A stretch of 36,590 nucleotides of DNA from Pseudomonadota bacterium (GCA_022574255.1 JACZSK010000018.1:1-36590); one strand, 5' to 3'. Shown: positions 1 to 8,690, counted from the first letter of the stretch. A program made the numbers and translations. Notes: generated by a model from the letters alone, not told the origin.

Positions 1-247
1 AACTGATGTGTTCGTCGGCCGGGGAATAGAAGACCTGCTTGCCGTGGCGCTCCGCCTTCAAGATCCGGGCGGCGCGCAAAAGACGCAGATGGTGGCTGAT
101 CAAGGACTGGGACGACCCGAGACGCGCCGCCAGCTCATTCACGAAGACCGGCTTTTCCTGGCACGCCAGGATGATCCTGAGGCGCGTCGCATCGCCCATA
201 AGGCGGAACATCTCGGCCATCTCGATGGTCTGATCTTCGCTCGGCAT
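1..247 (-). CDS. ArsR/SmtB-family metalloregulator, partial (3' end outside window)
   Basis: Reading the minus strand from the ATG at 247 gives 82 residues before the window edge. It is a winged-helix repressor of the ArsR/SmtB family: MFRLMGDATRLRIILAC (residues 13-29) is the typical first helix pair, ELAARLGSSQSLISHHLRLL (38-57) is the helix-turn-helix, and HGKQVFYSPADEH (68-80) is the beta-wing running into helix 5. Asp78-x-His80 matches the start of the SmtB/CzrA-type alpha-5 metal site, which suggests a Zn/Co-type sensor rather than a Cys-only arsenic sensor; the rest of that site is not visible. There is no better upstream start in frame. A perfect inverted repeat 28 nt upstream overlaps a minus-strand promoter, so autorepression is likely. 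The regulated transporter, if any, would lie to the left of the window. Confidence 0.85.
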   Translation of the reverse strand, partial: MPSEDQTIEMAEMFRLMGDATRLRIILACQEKPVFVNELAARLGSSQSLISHHLRLLRAARILKAERHGKQVFYSPADEHIS

Positions 248-274
248 CGCTATCGGCTGGTGAACATCACAGAC

Positions 275-294
275 ATATGAACGTATGTTCATAT
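275..294. promoter_or_regulatory. Palindromic ArsR-type operator
   Basis: ATATGAAC (275-282), a 4-nt centre GTAT, then GTTCATAT (287-294): a perfect 8-4-8 inverted repeat. The half-site ATATGAAC is of the kind bound by ArsR/SmtB repressors (family knowledge). It lies 28 nt upstream of the minus-strand ArsR start and overlaps the probable -10 box, so binding would block the regulator's own promoter. Confidence 0.75.
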
Positions 295-317
295 CTACAT
301 TATGATCGTCTTGTCAA
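288..317 (-). promoter_or_regulatory. Probable promoter of the ArsR-type regulator
   Basis: On the minus strand a perfect -35 hexamer TTGACA (317-312) is followed after 18 nt by TATGAA (293-288), or after 17 nt by ATATGA. The -10 hexamer lies inside the palindromic operator. Predicted from sequence only. Confidence 0.55.
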
Positions 318-477
318 GGATGAACCGCGGGCGGCGAGGTGCGTCGCGGCCCTCATCGCCGAAGGGCGGATCGAGGATTTCGGGCGGGACGCGGGGGAGC
401 GGGAAGGGTGAGGCTAACATTTCCAATAGCCGCGTAACTCGAATAAGGAGCCTTAAACGCAGTAGGAGAGAATTATT

Positions 478-1338
478 ATGGACAGGGGAGTTATAGCCGC
501 ACCTTGCATAATCAGGGCTCTTGATCAGGGGTTCATAATGGAGCGCGTGATTACGATTGAGGAGCTAAGATTCTATATCCTGTATTGGGACAAAATCGTT
601 ATTCCCGATAATAATTTAATTAGCATAGAGGTCCCCAAAGAAAATGAGCTATTGGCGTGCGGGGCGATTTCGCGACCGATAGTGAACTATCAAGGCTCCT
701 ATCAGGGCGACCAAAGTGCGAATGCTATTCTCTCATGCCAAGGCGTTGTTGCTAAGGAACTTGTGTAAGACAAAGATGTTGATTGGGTGTTGCATCAGAT
801 CGGCGGTTCTCTCGCTATATTAGATGAATTTGCGCACGAGCAAAACTCTGTGAGAGTGTCGCTAGCCAACGCCTTACCTGTACCAAGTGGCGATATTCAA
901 TTTCAAGATATTTTGGAGTTCAAACGGCGTCGCACGGATGAGTTGGCCGAACTTCATAGCTCCTTAGACGAGCTATATTTTGAGATTCTTGATTCTCCCG
1001 ACCAAGATCTGATGGCAAAAGCAGTTGTTTCGAGATTGCAAAAAGCCATCCAAAATATCAATAACGTGTCGAGCGAGAAATTCGAGGTAACTAAGAAATA
1101 TGACCTTTCCGCTGAATTGAATCTGAACGTTAATGATGTGATCAAGGGTGCTGGCGCTGGCGCGCTGATTGACTTTTATAGTAGCGGGCTGACCATACCC
1201 ATTGCTACGATAGTTGGCGCAATTATCCCTCTGATCAAAATTAGCGCTAAAGCGAATGTCACTTTCGAGCCAGCTAAGGAAAATCAAAAATTGGCGTACC
1301 TGACAAATGCATCAAAGGAGGGAATCTTGTCGAGCTGA
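478..1338 (+). pseudogene. Interrupted gene, DUF6236-like protein with in-frame TAA
   Basis: ATG 478 is preceded by a good ribosome binding site (AGGAGA, 464-469). The frame reads 96 codons to a TAA at 766-768, then continues in the same frame for 189 more codons to the stop at 1336-1338. Without the TAA the product would be about 286 residues. Around the stop the protein reads KELV-stop-DKDVDWVLHQIGG with no frame change, so a single nonsense change explains the break. The segments ELRFYILYWDKIVIPDNN near the N-terminus and LPVPSGDIQFQDILEFKRRR in the middle remind me of proteins annotated DUF6236, a family of unknown function; this is from memory and not certain. The C-terminal part contains a small hydrophobic Gly/Ala/Ile stretch. 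Base composition is clearly more AT-rich than the housekeeping genes, which suggests acquisition by transfer. Alternative: two separate short proteins, the second starting at TTG 787, but no good ribosome binding site supports that. Confidence 0.6.
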
Positions 1339-1354
1339 CGGAATTTCTTTGTTT

Positions 1355-1460
1355 GTCACTCGCCGACTTGATCGGCGAGTCTAGATTCGCAGCTACGCGC
1401 CTAGTGAAAAGTGCCGCAAGCGCGGAAAGACTGGATTCGCCGATCAAGTCGGCGAATGAC
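1355..1460. repeat. Dispersed double-hairpin repeat, copy 1
   Basis: The left end (1355-1381) contains CTCGCCGA-CTTGA-TCGGCGAG, a perfect 8-bp hairpin. The right end (1434-1460) contains ATTCGCCGA-TCAAG-TCGGCGAAT, a 9-bp hairpin. The two ends are also nearly exact inverted copies of each other, so the whole 106 bp can fold into one long hairpin or two small ones. A second, diverged copy lies at 10112-10226. It resembles the REP/BIME-like palindromes ending in GAATGACG that are scattered through many proteobacterial genomes. Confidence 0.8.
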
Positions 1461-1548
1461 GAAAAGAGCGTCCGCACCCCGGCGGGCGCCATGGCCATCT
1501 GGCTGCTGGGTGAGGCGCGATATCTCAGAGGCCGTGTACAGACCCCTT

Positions 1549-1578
1549 TTGACTGGTTTTTTTTCAAACACATATGCT
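1549..1578 (+). promoter_or_regulatory. Candidate promoter for tRNA-Leu (and perhaps tig)
   Basis: TTGACT (1549-1554) is followed after 18 nt, including a run of eight T, by TATGCT (1573-1578). It is the best sigma-70-like pair upstream of tRNA-Leu, although it leaves a leader of about 150 nt. Confidence 0.4.
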
Positions 1579-1729
1579 ATAGGGTGCGCTCGGTCGTTGG
1601 GGTGATGGATCATCCCCCCGGCGAGTGGCGGAATTCCGGAGATTTCGGCGCCTTGGAAGATGGCCAATCGGGGCCAGGACGCGCCGGTAAACAAGACCGC
1701 TCAGCAGCATATCGGGCGGCGCGAGACGG

Positions 1730-1814
1730 GCGGGCGTGGCGGAACTGGTAGACGCGTCAGATTTAGGATCTGGTGACTTAGGTCGTGGGGGTTCAAGTCC
1801 CTCCGCCCGCACCA
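1730..1814 (+). tRNA. tRNA-Leu (anticodon UAG)
   Basis: 85 nt including an encoded CCA. The acceptor stem GCGGGCG (1730-1736) pairs with CGCCCGC (1804-1810), with discriminator A and CCA at 1812-1814. The anticodon loop TTTAGGA carries TAG. A long variable arm (GGTGACTTAGGTCGT region) marks a class II tRNA, as expected for leucine. It lies 52 nt upstream of tig. Confidence 0.95.
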
Positions 1815-1866
1815 AGCGCGGCCCAATACGGCAACATGAACTGATCGGGAAGACAAGAGAGAGCCC

Positions 1867-3426
1867 ATGCGCATAGACGAAATAAGCAGCAAAGGCCTGA
1901 AGCGCGAATACAAGATTGTAATCAGCGCCGGCGATATCGACAAGAAGCTGGACAGCCATCTGGAAGGCCTGAAAAACAAGATACGCCTGCCGGGTTTTCG
2001 CCCGGGCAAGGCGCCCACGTCGCTGATCAAGAAGCTGCACGGCAAATCGATGATGGGCAAGGTTCTGGAGGAGGTGGTCAACGAGTCGACGCAAAAAGTC
2101 TTCGAGAAACAGAAAATAAAACCGGCCCTGCAGCCCAATATTGAAGTGCTGAAGTTCGACGAGGATTCCGACCTGGAATATCGCATGGAGGTCGAGGTTC
2201 TTCCGGAAATCAAGGTACCCGATTTCAGCAAGATAAAGCTGGAGCGGCTGGTGGCGGTGCCCAGCGACAAGGAAGTTGACGAGGCGGTGGCCAAGCTGGC
2301 GGCGCAGCAGAAACGGTTCGAGGCCGCGCCCAAGAGCCACAAGGCGGCGCTGGGCGAGGTGGTTTTGCTGGACTTCGCGGGGCAAATTGATGGCGTCTCT
2401 TTCGACGGTGGCACCGGCGAGGGCCATCAGCTGGAGCTCGGCTCGGGCCAGTTTATTCCCGGTTTCGAAGACCAGCTTGTGGGCGTCAAAGCGGGCGACG
2501 AACGCGATGTGACCGTCACCTTTCCCGCCGATTACACCTCTGAAGAACTGGCCGGCAAGGAGGCGCTGTTCAAGGTGAAGGTGCATGAGGTGCAGCTTGC
2601 CGCGGTGACCAAGGTTGACGATGAATTTGCCAAGACCCTGGGGCTGGACGACTTGGCCAAGCTGAAGGAGACCATCGGCACCCAGTTGACCCAGGAACTG
2701 GAAGGCATATCGCGCACCATCCTGAAGCGGGCGCTGCTCGACGATCTCGCCGAGCGCTGCAAGTTTGAAGTGCCCGAGAGCATGATCGATATTGAATTCA
2801 AGCAGATATGGGCGCAGATAAAGCAGGACATGATCCAGGCGGGCGAAGCCACCGCCGAGACGCTGGAAGGACTGGACGGCCCCAAGGACCCCGCCGAGCA
2901 CAAGGATTTCATGGATATTGCCGAGCGCCGGGTGCGGCTGGGGCTGCTGTTATCGGAAGCCGGGCAGGCAAAGGGTGTGACTCTCGCCGCCGACGAGGTG
3001 AACCGCCGGGTGATGCAGGAGGCCCAGCGCTACCCGGGCCAGGAAAAGGAAGTCCTCGACTTCTATACCAAGAACGACCAGGCGATGGCCCAGCTTCGCG
3101 CGCCCCTGTATGAAGAGAAAGTTTGCGCGGCCATCCTTGAGGACGCAACGGTGAAGGAAAAGAAGGTGACCCGCGCCCAGTTGGAACAGATCATTGAGGC
3201 GATGGATTCCGACGAGGCGCCCGCCGCCGAAAAGGACAAAGAGAAAAAGACCAGGAAGGCACCCAGGGAAGCAAAAGGTGCGGCAAAGGGCGCGGCGAAG
3301 GGCGGAGAAAAGAAAAAGGCGCCCGCCGCCAAGGACAAGGCCGCCAGGAAAACGGCCAAGGCGTCAGCCAAGGCATCCCCCAAGTCAGCGGCGGCTAAAT
3401 CGAAATCTTCCAAGAAGGCCAAATAA
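1867..3426 (+). CDS. tig: Trigger factor with Lys/Ala-rich C-terminal tail
   Basis: Ribosome-bound chaperone with peptidyl-prolyl isomerase activity that meets nascent chains at the exit tunnel. The N-terminal ribosome-binding domain carries the signature GFRPGKAP (residues 43-50). The FKBP-type domain spans about 160-245 (GEVVLLDFAGQIDG...GSGQFIPGFEDQLVG). The rest forms the substrate-cradling C-terminal domain. At 519 residues it is longer than the usual 430-490. The extra length is a tail from about residue 456 to the end made almost only of Lys, Ala, Gly, Ser, Pro and Arg, resembling histone H1-like tails. The start ATG 1867 follows a purine-rich AGAGAG stretch. The gene is followed closely by clpP, clpX and lon, the usual alphaproteobacterial chaperone-protease cluster. 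Confidence 0.97.
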   Translation: MRIDEISSKGLKREYKIVISAGDIDKKLDSHLEGLKNKIRLPGFRPGKAPTSLIKKLHGKSMMGKVLEEVVNESTQKVFEKQKIKPALQPNIEVLKFDEDSDLEYRMEVEVLPEIKVPDFSKIKLERLVAVPSDKEVDEAVAKLAAQQKRFEAAPKSHKAALGEVVLLDFAGQIDGVSFDGGTGEGHQLELGSGQFIPGFEDQLVGVKAGDERDVTVTFPADYTSEELAGKEALFKVKVHEVQLAAVTKVDDEFAKTLGLDDLAKLKETIGTQLTQELEGISRTILKRALLDDLAERCKFEVPESMIDIEFKQIWAQIKQDMIQAGEATAETLEGLDGPKDPAEHKDFMDIAERRVRLGLLLSEAGQAKGVTLAADEVNRRVMQEAQRYPGQEKEVLDFYTKNDQAMAQLRAPLYEEKVCAAILEDATVKEKKVTRAQLEQIIEAMDSDEAPAAEKDKEKKTRKAPREAKGAAKGAAKGGEKKKAPAAKDKAARKTAKASAKASPKSAAAKSKSSKKAK

Positions 3427-3477
3427 CGGATAGGTTTGGTAAATCAGGCAAGCACAGATCAAAGGCATCATAGCAAA

Positions 3478-4107
3478 ATGAGCGATATGATAGAGACCTA
3501 TGCAAACACGCTGGTTCCCATGGTGGTGGAACAGACCAACCGGGGCGAGCGGGCGTATGATATTTATTCCCGGCTGCTGAAAGAGCGCATCATTTTTATA
3601 ACCGGCGCGGTCGATGACGTGGTGGCCAGCCTGGTGACAGCGCAGTTGCTGTATCTGGAAGCCGAGAATCCGAAGAAGGAAATATCCATCTATATCAATT
3701 CGCCGGGCGGCATCGTCACCTCGGGCCTGGCGGTCTATGACACCATGCAATATGTGCGCCCGAAAATAGCCACCATGTGCATTGGCCAGGCGGCGTCGAT
3801 GGGCTCATTGCTGCTGGCGGCGGGCGAGCCCGGCATGCGCTATGCGCTGCCCAACGCGCGCATCATGGTGCACCAGCCTTCGGGTGGCTATCAGGGGCAG
3901 GCGACTGATATAGAGATTCACGCCCGCGAGACCATGAAGCTGAAAGCCCGGTTGAACGATATATATGTAAAACACACCGGGCAGAAACTGGCGGTGATTG
4001 AAAAAGCGCTGGAGCGCGATAATTTCATGGACCCGGGCGAGGCGATGGCCTTCGGCCTGATCGACGAGATCACCGAAAAGCGCCCGGAAGAGGATGACGA
4101 CGACTAG
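3478..4107 (+). CDS. clpP: ATP-dependent Clp protease proteolytic subunit ClpP
   Basis: Serine peptidase that forms the double-heptamer chamber and works with ClpX (encoded next) or ClpA. With the start at ATG 3478 the protein has 209 residues, the family's usual length. The catalytic triad is visible: Ser107 in [10 protein letters not shown], His132 in [10 protein letters not shown] and Asp181 in LERDNF. The hydrophobic N-terminal segment [20 protein letters not shown] is typical of ClpP. The frame is open further upstream to a TTG at 3436, but that extension is not conserved in the family as I know it. The C-terminus ends in an acidic EEDDDD run. Only 51 nt separate it from tig, so co-transcription is possible. 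Confidence 0.97.
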   Translation: MSDMIETYANTLVPMVVEQTNRGERAYDIYSRLLKERIIFITGAVDDVVASLVTAQLLYLEAENPKKEISIYINSPGGIVTSGLAVYDTMQYVRPKIATMCIGQAASMGSLLLAAGEPGMRYALPNARIMVHQPSGGYQGQATDIEIHARETMKLKARLNDIYVKHTGQKLAVIEKALERDNFMDPGEAMAFGLIDEITEKRPEEDDDD

Positions 4108-4383
4108 GCTCCTGACTGGTTAACCTTTAAGGGCGGTTGTCGCGGTCCAAAAAAAGCGCCCGGCGGGTTTCCCCGTTAATCAAATTTTGAAACTTGCGGT
4201 CCTATGCTCGGGTCCAGGGTCAGAAGGGCCATCGGGCCGAGTTGATCGCCGATCGAAGATAAACACGGCACCGGGCGCCTGGATAAAGACCACGGTTAAC
4301 CGTAAGTTTTTGTTGTTATGTGAGGAATTCCCAGAGTACCATAAACCGAGTTCGAGTTTAAAAAGCAAAAAAGCGAGAGTTCG
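4108..4383. other. clpP-clpX intergenic region with two GGTTAACC palindromes
   Basis: 276 nt without a supported gene. GGTTAACC occurs at 4118-4125 and again at 4294-4301, where it is the centre of the perfect 12-bp palindrome ACGGTTAACCGT (4292-4303). I see no convincing terminator or clear -35/-10 pair. It probably carries the clpX promoter and leader. An open frame 4187-4387 overlaps the clpX start and has no family features. Confidence 0.45.
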
Positions 4384-5652
4384 ATGAGTAAATCGGGCGG
4401 AAGCGAAAGCAAAAATACCCTCTATTGTTCTTTCTGCGGAAAGAGCCAGCATGAGGTGCGCAAGTTGATTGCCGGTCCCACGGTTTTCATTTGCGACGAA
4501 TGCGTTGAGCTTTGCACTGACATCATTCGCGAAGAAAGCAAGAACAACCTGGTCAAGACAGGCGATGGGATTCCGGTGCCCGCCGACATTCTTTCCGTTC
4601 TCGATGATTATGTGATTGGCCAGGACCACGCCAAGAAGGTATTGGCGGTGGCCGTCCATAACCATTACAAGCGCCTCCATCATGCCGACAGCGGCGACGA
4701 CGACGTCGAGCTGTCGAAATCGAACATCCTGCTGATTGGCCCCACCGGCTGTGGCAAGACCCTGCTGGCGCAGACGCTGGCGCGTATTCTGGACGTGCCC
4801 TTCACCATGGCCGATGCGACGACGCTGACCGAAGCCGGTTACGTTGGCGAGGACGTGGAAAATATCATTCTCAAGCTGCTGCAATCCGCCGATTATAATG
4901 TCGAGCGGGCGCAGCGCGGCATTGTCTATATCGACGAGGTCGACAAGATCAGCCGCAAATCCGACAATCCCTCGATCACCCGCGACGTGTCGGGCGAGGG
5001 CGTGCAGCAGGCTCTGCTGAAAATCATGGAAGGCACCGTTGCCAGCGTTCCGCCACAAGGCGGGCGCAAGCATCCGCAGCAGGAATTCCTGCAGGTCGAC
5101 ACCACCAATATCCTGTTCATCGTGGGCGGCGCCTTTGCCGGGCTGGAGAAAATTATTTCCGATCGCCTGCAGGGCAAGTCCATCGGTTTCGGCGCCAACG
5201 TGCAGGCCCCGGACGAACGCAAGACCGGCGAGATTCTGCAGAACAGTGAACCCGAGGATCTGCTGAAATTCGGCCTGATCCCCGAGTTTGTCGGTCGTCT
5301 GCCGGTGATCGCGACGCTGCTGGACCTTGACGAGGACGCGCTGGTGGAGATTCTTTCAACACCCAAGAACGCGCTGGAGAAGCAGTACCGCCGCCTCTTC
5401 GAGATGGAAGATGTAAACCTGTCCTTCACCGAGGAAGCGCTTCGCGTGATCGCGCGCCGGGCCATCGACCGCAAGACCGGCGCCCGTGGCCTGCGCTCGA
5501 TTATGGAAGATATTTTGCTTGAGACCATGTTTGAGCTGCCGTCGCTGGACGGTGTTGAAGAGGTCGTGATCAATGGCGAGGTGGCGGAAGGCAACGCCCA
5601 GCCGCTTTATATCTATGCCGATCGTCGGGATGAAGCCGGCAGGCCCGCATAA
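4384..5652 (+). CDS. clpX: ATP-dependent Clp protease ATP-binding subunit ClpX
   Basis: AAA+ unfoldase that recognises tagged or regulatory proteins and feeds them to ClpP. 422 residues, the normal length. The N-terminal zinc-binding domain has four cysteines (Cys15, Cys18, Cys37, Cys40). Walker A is GPTGCGKT (119-126), the pore loop GYVG is at 152-155, Walker B IVYIDE is at 180-185, and the RKH loop that contacts substrate tags is at 228-230. The arginine-rich sensor segment [15 protein letters not shown] and the family C-terminus follow. The start ATG 4384 is preceded by GCGAGAG. In Caulobacter ClpXP drives cell-cycle turnover; a similar role here is inference only. Confidence 0.98.
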   Translation: MSKSGGSESKNTLYCSFCGKSQHEVRKLIAGPTVFICDECVELCTDIIREESKNNLVKTGDGIPVPADILSVLDDYVIGQDHAKKVLAVAVHNHYKRLHHADSGDDDVELSKSNILLIGPTGCGKTLLAQTLARILDVPFTMADATTLTEAGYVGEDVENIILKLLQSADYNVERAQRGIVYIDEVDKISRKSDNPSITRDVSGEGVQQALLKIMEGTVASVPPQGGRKHPQQEFLQVDTTNILFIVGGAFAGLEKIISDRLQGKSIGFGANVQAPDERKTGEILQNSEPEDLLKFGLIPEFVGRLPVIATLLDLDEDALVEILSTPKNALEKQYRRLFEMEDVNLSFTEEALRVIARRAIDRKTGARGLRSIMEDILLETMFELPSLDGVEEVVINGEVAEGNAQPLYIYADRRDEAGRPA

Positions 5653-5669
5653 CAGCTTTTACCGCTGCA

Positions 5670-5698
5670 CTTGATACAAGGCTTCCAAGCAACCATCT
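5670..5698 (+). promoter_or_regulatory. Candidate heat-shock (RpoH-type) promoter of lon
   Basis: CTTGAT (5670-5675) and CCATCT (5693-5698) resemble an alphaproteobacterial sigma-32 promoter (CTTG, about 17-19 nt, then a CCAT/CYTAT-type -10). It lies about 120 nt upstream of lon, a classic heat-shock gene. The match is partial. Confidence 0.35.
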
Positions 5699-5821
5699 AA
5701 CAGTCACGGATGCAGCGGAACCTGGCAGCGGCGCGCATAACCTGCGAGGCGACCGATGGTTTGCCCCGCTGTGAAATAGAAACATCAGGCCGGATTTTTG
5801 GCCAACAGGTCGGCAGGAACA

Positions 5822-8215
5822 ATGGATAATCCATACCCAGTATTGCCCTTGCGGGATATCGTCGTCTTTCCTCACATGATCGTGCCGTTGTTCGTGGGCC
5901 GCGAAAAATCCGTGAATGCTCTTGAAGACGTAATGAACGAGGACAAGCAGATTTTGCTCGTCGCCCAGAAGAATGCCGGTGACGACGATCCGACGACCAG
6001 TGAAATATACGATGTCGGCACCATAGCCACGGTGCTGCAACTGCTGAAACTGCCCGATGGCACCGTAAAGGTGCTGGTTGAAGGAATAGAGCGGGCGGCG
6101 ATCAGCGAATTCACCGACAATGAAGACTTCTTTGAGGCCCATGTGGAGCGGGTCGATGAGGAAAGCCCCGATTCGGTGGAGATTGAAGCGCTGTCGCGTT
6201 CGGTCGCTAGCCAGTTCGAAAGCTATGTGAAGCTGAACAGGAAGGTGCCGCCGGAAGTGCTGGTCTCGGTCAACCAGATTGAAGATCCCAACAAGCTGGC
6301 GGATACCGTTGCCTCGCACCTGGCGCTGAAGATTTCCGACAAGCAGGAGCTGCTGGCGCTGTTCGATGTCGCCGCCCGCCTTGAGAAGGTATACGGCTTC
6401 ATGAAGTCGGAGATTGGCGTGCTGCAGGTGGAGAAGAAAATCCGCGGCCGGGTAAAGCGGCAGATGGAGAAAACCCAGCGCGAATATTATCTCAACGAAC
6501 AGATGAAAGCGATCCAGAAGGAACTGGGCGAGGGCGAGGATGGCCGCGACGAAGTCTCCGAACTGGAAGAGAAGATCAAGAGCACGAAATTCACCAAGGA
6601 AGCCCGCGAAAAATGCGACTCCGAGCTCAAGAAGCTGAAGTCCATGAGCCCGATGTCGGCCGAGGCCACGGTGGTGCGCAATTACCTCGACTGGATGCTG
6701 TCGGTTCCCTGGAAAAAACGCACCCGGGTGAAGAAGGATATCGTCGAAGCGGAGAAAATCCTCGACGGGGATCATTACGGACTTGAGAAGGTCAAGGAGC
6801 GGATTATCGAATTTCTGGCGGTCCAGCAACGGGCGGGCAAGATGAAGGGCCCGATCCTCTGCCTGGTGGGTCCGCCGGGCGTGGGTAAAACCTCGCTGGG
6901 GCGTTCCATTGCGCGCGCCACAGGGCGCAAGTTCGTGCGTTTCTCTCTGGGCGGCGTGCGCGACGAAGCGGAAATTCGCGGTCATCGCCGCACCTATATC
7001 GGCTCCATGCCGGGCAAGATCATACAGTCGATGAAGAAGGCGAAAAGCTCGAACCCGCTGTTCCTGCTGGATGAGATCGACAAGATGGGTCAGGACTTCC
7101 GCGGCGACCCGGCTTCGGCGCTGTTGGAGGTGCTGGACCCCGAGCAGAATTCGGCCTTCAACGACCATTATATGGAGGTCGATTACGATCTGTCCGACGT
7201 CATGTTTGTGACCACCGCCAACACCATGCGCATGCCCCAGCCGTTGCTGGACCGCATGGAGGTGATCCATCTGTCCGGATATACCGAGGACGAAAAGATC
7301 CAGATCGCCAAGCGGCATCTGCTGCCAAAATTGCTGAAGAACCACGGCCTGAAGAAATTCGAGTGGAAGATCTCGGACGGCGGCATCCGCGACCTGATCC
7401 GTTATTACTCGCGCGAGGCCGGGGTGCGGAACCTGGAGCGCTCGCTGGCGAACCTGATGCGCAAGGCGGTCAAGGAAATCCTCCAGGGCAAGACCAAGCG
7501 CGTCAGTGTGACCAGCCGCAACCTGGGCAAATATGCCGGGGTGCAGAAATTCCGCTTCGGCATGACCGAAGACGAGGACCAGGTCGGCATGACCACGGGT
7601 CTGGCCTGGACCGAAGTGGGCGGCGAACTGCTGACCATCGAGGCGGTCACCGTTCCCGGCAAGGGCCGCATCAAGACCACCGGCAAGCTGGGCGAGGTGA
7701 TGGAGGAATCAATTCAGGCGGCAAAGAGTTTCGTGCAGTCGCGCTGCCTGGAATTTGGAATCAAGCCGACGATTTTTGAGAATCGGGACATCCATGTGCA
7801 TTTGCCGGAGGGCGCGGTTCCCAAGGATGGCCCGTCCGCGGGTGTCGGAATGGTCACTTCCATCGTTTCCGCGCTGACCGGGGTGCCGGTGCGCCGCGAT
7901 ATCGCCATGACCGGCGAAGTGACGCTTCGCGGTCGCATTCTGCCCATCGGTGGCCTTAAAGAGAAGCTTCTCGCGGCGCTCAGGGGCGGTGTCACCACTG
8001 TGCTGATACCCGCCGACAACGAAAAGGACCTGGTGGAGATTCCGGCTAACGTCAAGAAAGGGCTGGATATTATTCCCGTCGCTCAAGTCGAGGAGGTTTT
8101 GCGCCGGGCGCTGGTGCGACCGCTTGTTCCCATCGAATGGAACGAGAGCGACGAGCAGGCGCTTCTGGCCAAGAAGGATGACGCCGAGGGACGCGCCGGA
8201 TCGACGACACACTGA
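5822..8215 (+). CDS. lon: Lon protease (endopeptidase La)
   Basis: Cytoplasmic ATP-dependent serine protease that degrades misfolded and regulatory proteins. From ATG 5822 it has 797 residues, the normal length. The N-terminal substrate domain begins [20 protein letters not shown]. Walker A GPPGVGKT is at 350-357 and Walker B LLDEID follows at about 415-420. The proteolytic dyad is Ser672 (PKDGPSAG) and Lys715 (second Lys of GGLKEK), with the same 43-residue spacing as the E. coli enzyme. AGGAA (5815-5819) lies just before this ATG; a TTG at 5798 in the same frame would add eight residues and is less likely. A strong terminator follows at 8244. Confidence 0.97.
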   Translation: MDNPYPVLPLRDIVVFPHMIVPLFVGREKSVNALEDVMNEDKQILLVAQKNAGDDDPTTSEIYDVGTIATVLQLLKLPDGTVKVLVEGIERAAISEFTDNEDFFEAHVERVDEESPDSVEIEALSRSVASQFESYVKLNRKVPPEVLVSVNQIEDPNKLADTVASHLALKISDKQELLALFDVAARLEKVYGFMKSEIGVLQVEKKIRGRVKRQMEKTQREYYLNEQMKAIQKELGEGEDGRDEVSELEEKIKSTKFTKEAREKCDSELKKLKSMSPMSAEATVVRNYLDWMLSVPWKKRTRVKKDIVEAEKILDGDHYGLEKVKERIIEFLAVQQRAGKMKGPILCLVGPPGVGKTSLGRSIARATGRKFVRFSLGGVRDEAEIRGHRRTYIGSMPGKIIQSMKKAKSSNPLFLLDEIDKMGQDFRGDPASALLEVLDPEQNSAFNDHYMEVDYDLSDVMFVTTANTMRMPQPLLDRMEVIHLSGYTEDEKIQIAKRHLLPKLLKNHGLKKFEWKISDGGIRDLIRYYSREAGVRNLERSLANLMRKAVKEILQGKTKRVSVTSRNLGKYAGVQKFRFGMTEDEDQVGMTTGLAWTEVGGELLTIEAVTVPGKGRIKTTGKLGEVMEESIQAAKSFVQSRCLEFGIKPTIFENRDIHVHLPEGAVPKDGPSAGVGMVTSIVSALTGVPVRRDIAMTGEVTLRGRILPIGGLKEKLLAALRGGVTTVLIPADNEKDLVEIPANVKKGLDIIPVAQVEEVLRRALVRPLVPIEWNESDEQALLAKKDDAEGRAGSTTH

Positions 8216-8243
8216 CCGCCCGCTGTCAATGCAAAAACTTGTG

Positions 8244-8276
8244 GAAAACCGCGCTTTTGCGCGGTTTTCTCTTTGA
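8244..8276 (+). terminator. Rho-independent terminator of lon
   Basis: GAAAACCGCGC (8244-8254), loop TTTT, GCGCGGTTTTC (8259-8269): a perfect 11-bp stem followed by TCTTTG. It ends only 4 nt before the end of the next -35 hexamer, so lon and hupB are separate transcription units packed tightly. Confidence 0.9.
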
Positions 8277-8301
8277 CATCGCGAAAGCCCGCGCACTAAA
8301 C
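8273..8301 (+). promoter_or_regulatory. Probable sigma-70 promoter of hupB
   Basis: A perfect -35 TTGACA (8273-8278) is followed after 17 nt by CTAAAC (8296-8301). It overlaps the T-rich tail of the lon terminator and lies about 55 nt upstream of the HU start. Confidence 0.6.
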
Positions 8302-8357
8302 TCGCCCCGCATTTCGCATACAACTCTTTGAAACTTCGGATCCGAAGGGGGATTAAA

Positions 8358-8633
8358 TTGAACAAGAATGATTTGATTGCTAGTGTTGCTGGCTCCTCTG
8401 GCCTTTCGAAGGCCGACGCTGGCCGTGCTGTTGATGCCATGACCGACGCTATCTCGAGCGCTCTGGCTGGTGGAACGGATGTTCGCCTGGTCGGCTTTGG
8501 CACCTTTAGTGTCGCCAACCGCAAGGCCACCACGGGGCGCAATCCCCGCACCGGTGAAGCCATTCAGATTCCGGCCTCGAAGCAGCCGAAGTTCAAGGCC
8601 GGTAAGGCCCTGAAGCAGGCTGTGAACCGCTAG
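8358..8633 (+). CDS. hupB: DNA-binding protein HU
   Basis: Small basic nucleoid protein that bends DNA as a dimer. From the TTG at 8358 it has 91 residues, the standard HU length, beginning MNKNDLIASVAG. The HU signature GFGTFSVANRKATTGRNP (about residues 46-63) includes the flexible DNA-wrapping arm. The start is a TTG: AAGGGGGA (8345-8352) sits 5-6 nt before it, whereas the next upstream TTG (8328) has no ribosome binding site and would add ten residues not seen in the family. Placement after lon is the usual order in Proteobacteria. It has its own promoter and terminator. Confidence 0.96.
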   Translation: MNKNDLIASVAGSSGLSKADAGRAVDAMTDAISSALAGGTDVRLVGFGTFSVANRKATTGRNPRTGEAIQIPASKQPKFKAGKALKQAVNR

Positions 8634-8658
8634 ACCGGGTCACAATTCGGGATCAAGG

Positions 8659-8690
8659 GGCGCGTACCGCAGGGTGCGCGCCTTTTTCTC
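8659..8690 (+). terminator. Rho-independent terminator of hupB
   Basis: GGCGCG-T-ACC (8659-8668), loop GCAG, GGT-G-CGCGCC (8673-8682), then TTTTTCTCTT. The hairpin has 9 Watson-Crick pairs and one T-G pair with a clear T tract. Confidence 0.88.

Larger units (their letters stand above)
1339..1729. other. Non-coding stretch: dispersed repeat plus promoter region
   Basis: No credible gene is seen between the interrupted DUF6236-like gene and tRNA-Leu. The stretch holds the palindromic repeat at 1355-1460, then about 85 nt with nothing recognised, then a promoter-like pair at 1549-1578, and about 150 nt of GC-rich leader before the tRNA. Open frames that cross it are palindromic-repeat translations without ribosome binding sites. 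Confidence 0.6.

Noticed and set aside
302-496. Short open frame before the interrupted gene
   Set aside because: Arg/Gly/Ser-rich composition without motif; it overlaps the good ATG at 478.
766-768. Programmed recoding of the TAA (selenocysteine or pyrrolysine)
   Set aside because: Those use TGA and TAG; TAA has no standard recoding, so a nonsense change is simpler.
1353-1751. Open frame across the palindromic repeat and into tRNA-Leu
   Set aside because: It translates the repeat, enters the tRNA and has no ribosome binding site.
3436-3477. Upstream TTG start for clpP
   Set aside because: The added 14 residues are not part of the conserved family N-terminus and there is a normal ATG at 3478.
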